From assembly GCA_027563935.2 (NCBI GenBank), contig CM050450.1, forward strand, positions 7,361,957 to 7,425,956: 64,000 bases of DNA, read 5' to 3'. This document shows positions 62,031 through 64,000 of the stretch, in pieces. The stretch is from Costus lasius. Lineage: Eukaryota > Streptophyta > Magnoliopsida > Zingiberales > Costaceae. Both the position numbers and the translations under genes were made by a program. The notes beneath the pieces are model-generated. The model saw nothing but the letters and a program-made list of their open reading frames with translations. It had not been told where the DNA came from and searched no databases. Numbering within the stretch: position 1 is the stretch's first letter; each line of letters opens with the position of its first letter.

Positions 62031-62154
62031 CGTACGTGTCATGAAGTTATTGGATGGAGCACGTGTTTTTGGTACCAAGGCCACATTAAAAACTCGTACG
62101 TGTCATGAAGTTATTGGATGGAGCACATGTTTTGGTACCAAGGCCACATTCAAA
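62031..62154. repeat. 64-bp tandem duplication
   Basis: cgtacgtgtcatgaagttat starts at 62031 and again at 62095. The copies match through ggtaccaaggccacatt with only a few changes: gcacgtg in the first, gcacatg in the second, and one T fewer. Confidence 0.9.
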
Positions 62155-62219
62155 CAGAACATTAAAAAAAAAAAAAGAAAACAGTAACATTTTGATTGGA
62201 AGTGCATGCTATATATATT

Positions 62220-62740
62220 ATCACCTAGCAAATCTAACCCGACCCAGTGACTCGACCCGATTTGACATAAATTTAGGTGAGTTTCGAGTTAATTATAATC
62301 ATGTTCGAGTTATAAATAAGTCAACTTGTTTATGATTTAAAAATAATTGAATCGTGTTGAGTTAACCCGTATAACCCGATTCCATTATGTATTTATATAT
62401 AAAAAATTTAAATATATGCTCACTTAATTCTCATTGCTAGCTCATAAGTTCAAATATCTTCTAATTATTTTTTAACCTAGATTTCGGCCCTTAAGTCTAA
62501 AATTTTATTAATTTTAATAGAATTTTTATTAATTTATTATTTATATTTAAAATATAAATAATAAATGAGTTATTTAGATCGAGTCGGGTTAATCCGATTA
62601 TATTTAGGTCATGTTCGTATTAGATAGTTTGATCTAATTAATTAAATAGATTATATTTAAATTAACTTAATCGAATCACGGGACACAACCCATTTATAAT
62701 TCGCTGACTCAAATTGCCAAGTCTATACTCTATATGGCTG
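62220..62740. repeat. AT-rich dispersed repeat with AACCCGA/CGGGTTAA motifs
   Basis: Left block (aatctaacccgacccagtga ... gagttaacccgtataacccg) and right block (gagtcgggttaatccgatta ... gacacaaccca) flank an AT-rich core. The organisation resembles the CGGTTAACCG family in this window, but the core words differ. Confidence 0.45.
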
Positions 62741-63483
62741 ATCGAATATGGACGCCACTCAGCGGCTGCGTTGAGAGTTTGTTTTTCTTGCAAAAAAAAA
62801 AAAAGTACTGAAGAAAAATTGCTAAATTAGCACTAGAATCCAACAGAATATCTTGTGCAGTTGAGGTGACCAGGAATATCTCTTTATCCTGCGAAGCTCC
62901 CCATATCAAAAGATAGTCCCCATTCAAAGGCGTCACTGCGGTTACTGCACAAAGCTCTCAGGGCAACACAAAACACATAAAAATGTAAGCATAAACCTTT
63001 ATAAGTTTAGCCAACTTACAGAAAAGGTCTAGACAAATAGGCCCAGGTAACATAAGCGCTGGGCCTTGTGTAGTTCTTTTGCTTTGATATCCTGTGAGAG
63101 CTTTTCTTCACTAAAAAGTCTTTGCAGTATGGATAAATGAGATACTACTTACAGAGTCGGCACCAAGACATTTCAATCATGATAAAGGATTATCGACTAA
63201 TTTCATTGAAAAATTTACCAAGGATTCACTACAAAGGAGTCTGAACAACAAAAGACCCCTCAGAAAGAATGTAGGCAAAGGATAATTCGTACAGCAGATC
63301 GAGGGCCCAGTATGCTTCCTGGCTCAACTATACGTGCATAACTTATATTGTAAATTTGTGATACAGAATAGAGGGAGAAAGGGTATCAGAAGAAACATCC
63401 CACCCATAGGCTTGATGAGGGAGATATTGCCATCCGGTTAAGGTATATGTGGAACATATCTACTATATTGGTCATCAAGTTCT

Positions 63484-63630
63484 TCATTTGTTGCGCTTTT
63501 TAGATTCACTATAAAGTATGACACCAAACACTGTAAGCGTGTACCCGGCCATCCCTGTAAACGATACTGGGTTCCTAAATATTAAAATGGAGATGACAAC
63601 AGCCACTGCACCTTTAGCATTCCCAAGAAC
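63484..63630 (-). CDS. Nucleotide-sugar/triose-phosphate transporter family, last exon (partial)
   Basis: The final exon, 48 codons plus stop, begins after acceptor ctgttcttcaag in phase 0. It reads [40 protein letters not shown] and SESKKRNK. This is the end of a ten-helix TPT/NST (drug/metabolite transporter) protein: the [21 protein letters not shown] helix, the GM-GY-TL-FGVILYS helix, and a dilysine-like C-terminus. It most resembles the Arabidopsis At3g11320/At5g05820 group, described as Golgi UDP-arabinofuranose transporters. Exact substrate is inferred. The preceding exon is not present before the right edge, so the rest lies beyond this window. Confidence 0.8.
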   Translation of the reverse strand, partial: VLGNAKGAVAVVISILIFRNPVSFTGMAGYTLTVFGVILYSESKKRNK

Positions 63631-64000
63631 CTTGAAGAACAGGAAGAAAAGGTTAGTTATCTTCAATATGCGAAAAATATTCTGTAGCATACAATGTTAA
63701 GTTGACATTGAACCGTAAAGCATATGTGAAACCTAAGTAGCTTTCATAATTGCAGCATTAAAATTCTTAATATGATTGAGAACTCATGTTTGTGTTCTTA
63801 TGGAGCCAAAGCACACAAAAAAATGGATCAAAGAGATGAATAGATTTTGAGATTTAATAAACCTATAAAGGAGAGGGCACAGCAAAAATCTGTTTACACT
63901 GGGTTCTAGTGTATAACCACAAAGAAGTCCGCACATGTTTTAGAGTTCGCACAAATTGTCTGATCACTAACAATATAAGCAAGTTTTTAATAAACACTGA

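Larger units (their letters stand above)
61035..63483. other. Spacer upstream of AP2-type gene, no gene recognised
   Basis: The left 600 bases probably hold the AP2 5' UTR and promoter (GC-rich). The rest is AT-rich, with a 64-bp tandem duplication and a GGGTTAACCCG-rich dispersed repeat. The right 500 bases likely include the 3' UTR of the transporter gene. No convincing gene. Confidence 0.5.

Overview
This is nuclear DNA of a flowering plant, most likely a monocot. Genes carry many introns, first exons are GC-rich while introns and spacers are AT-rich, and transposable-element debris (Ty3/gypsy, LINE, Harbinger/Tourist-type, fold-back) fills the gaps. No species can be named. There are no bacterial features, CRISPR arrays, rRNA genes or tRNA genes that I could recognise.

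Layout. 1-2.2 kb: a putative MITE, then a small DVL/RTFL signalling-peptide gene (+). 2.2-8.1 kb: intergenic repeats ending in a dense CACGTG (ABRE/G-box) cluster. 8.2-8.9 kb: a two-exon LTI65/RD29-like stress protein (+). 9-13.5 kb: AT-rich spacer with two dispersed repeats. 13.55-14.47 kb: an intronless AT-hook (AHL) gene (-) whose conserved N-terminus starts at CTG instead of ATG. 15.36-16.18 kb: a Harbinger-type element with TIRs and a TAA target duplication. 16.67-17.19 kb: a fold-back element with a 21-bp minisatellite at its centre. 17.5-25.7 kb: the seven-exon gene for thylakoid lumenal 15 kDa pentapeptide protein (+); its 6.3-kb fifth intron holds a broken Ty3/gypsy element. 28.7-42.1 kb: a nine-exon PMT10/PMT11-type putative Golgi methyltransferase (-). 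43.6-46.7 kb: a six-exon CGR2/CGR3-type pectin methyltransferase (+), head-to-head with the previous gene. 47.9-49.3 kb: LINE debris carrying a later insertion. 50.6-61.0 kb: an APETALA2-type gene (-) with a decayed second AP2 domain, interrupted in an intron by about 7.5 kb of LTR sequence. 63.5 kb to the right edge: the last exon of a nucleotide-sugar transporter (-).

Functional themes. Three genes (PMT, CGR, nucleotide-sugar transporter) belong to Golgi cell-wall families, and the first two share one 1.5-kb divergent promoter region. The LTI65-like gene follows an unusually rich set of ABA-type cis elements. The AP2 gene looks like a decaying paralogue: an exon of the second AP2 repeat is lost or unrecognisable, the miR172-like site is degenerate, and its terminal exon does not read in one frame. 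Exon boundaries were worked out by hand from splice sites, phase and family knowledge; lengths and phases agree for the TL15, PMT, CGR and LTI65 genes and for AP2 exons 1-7.
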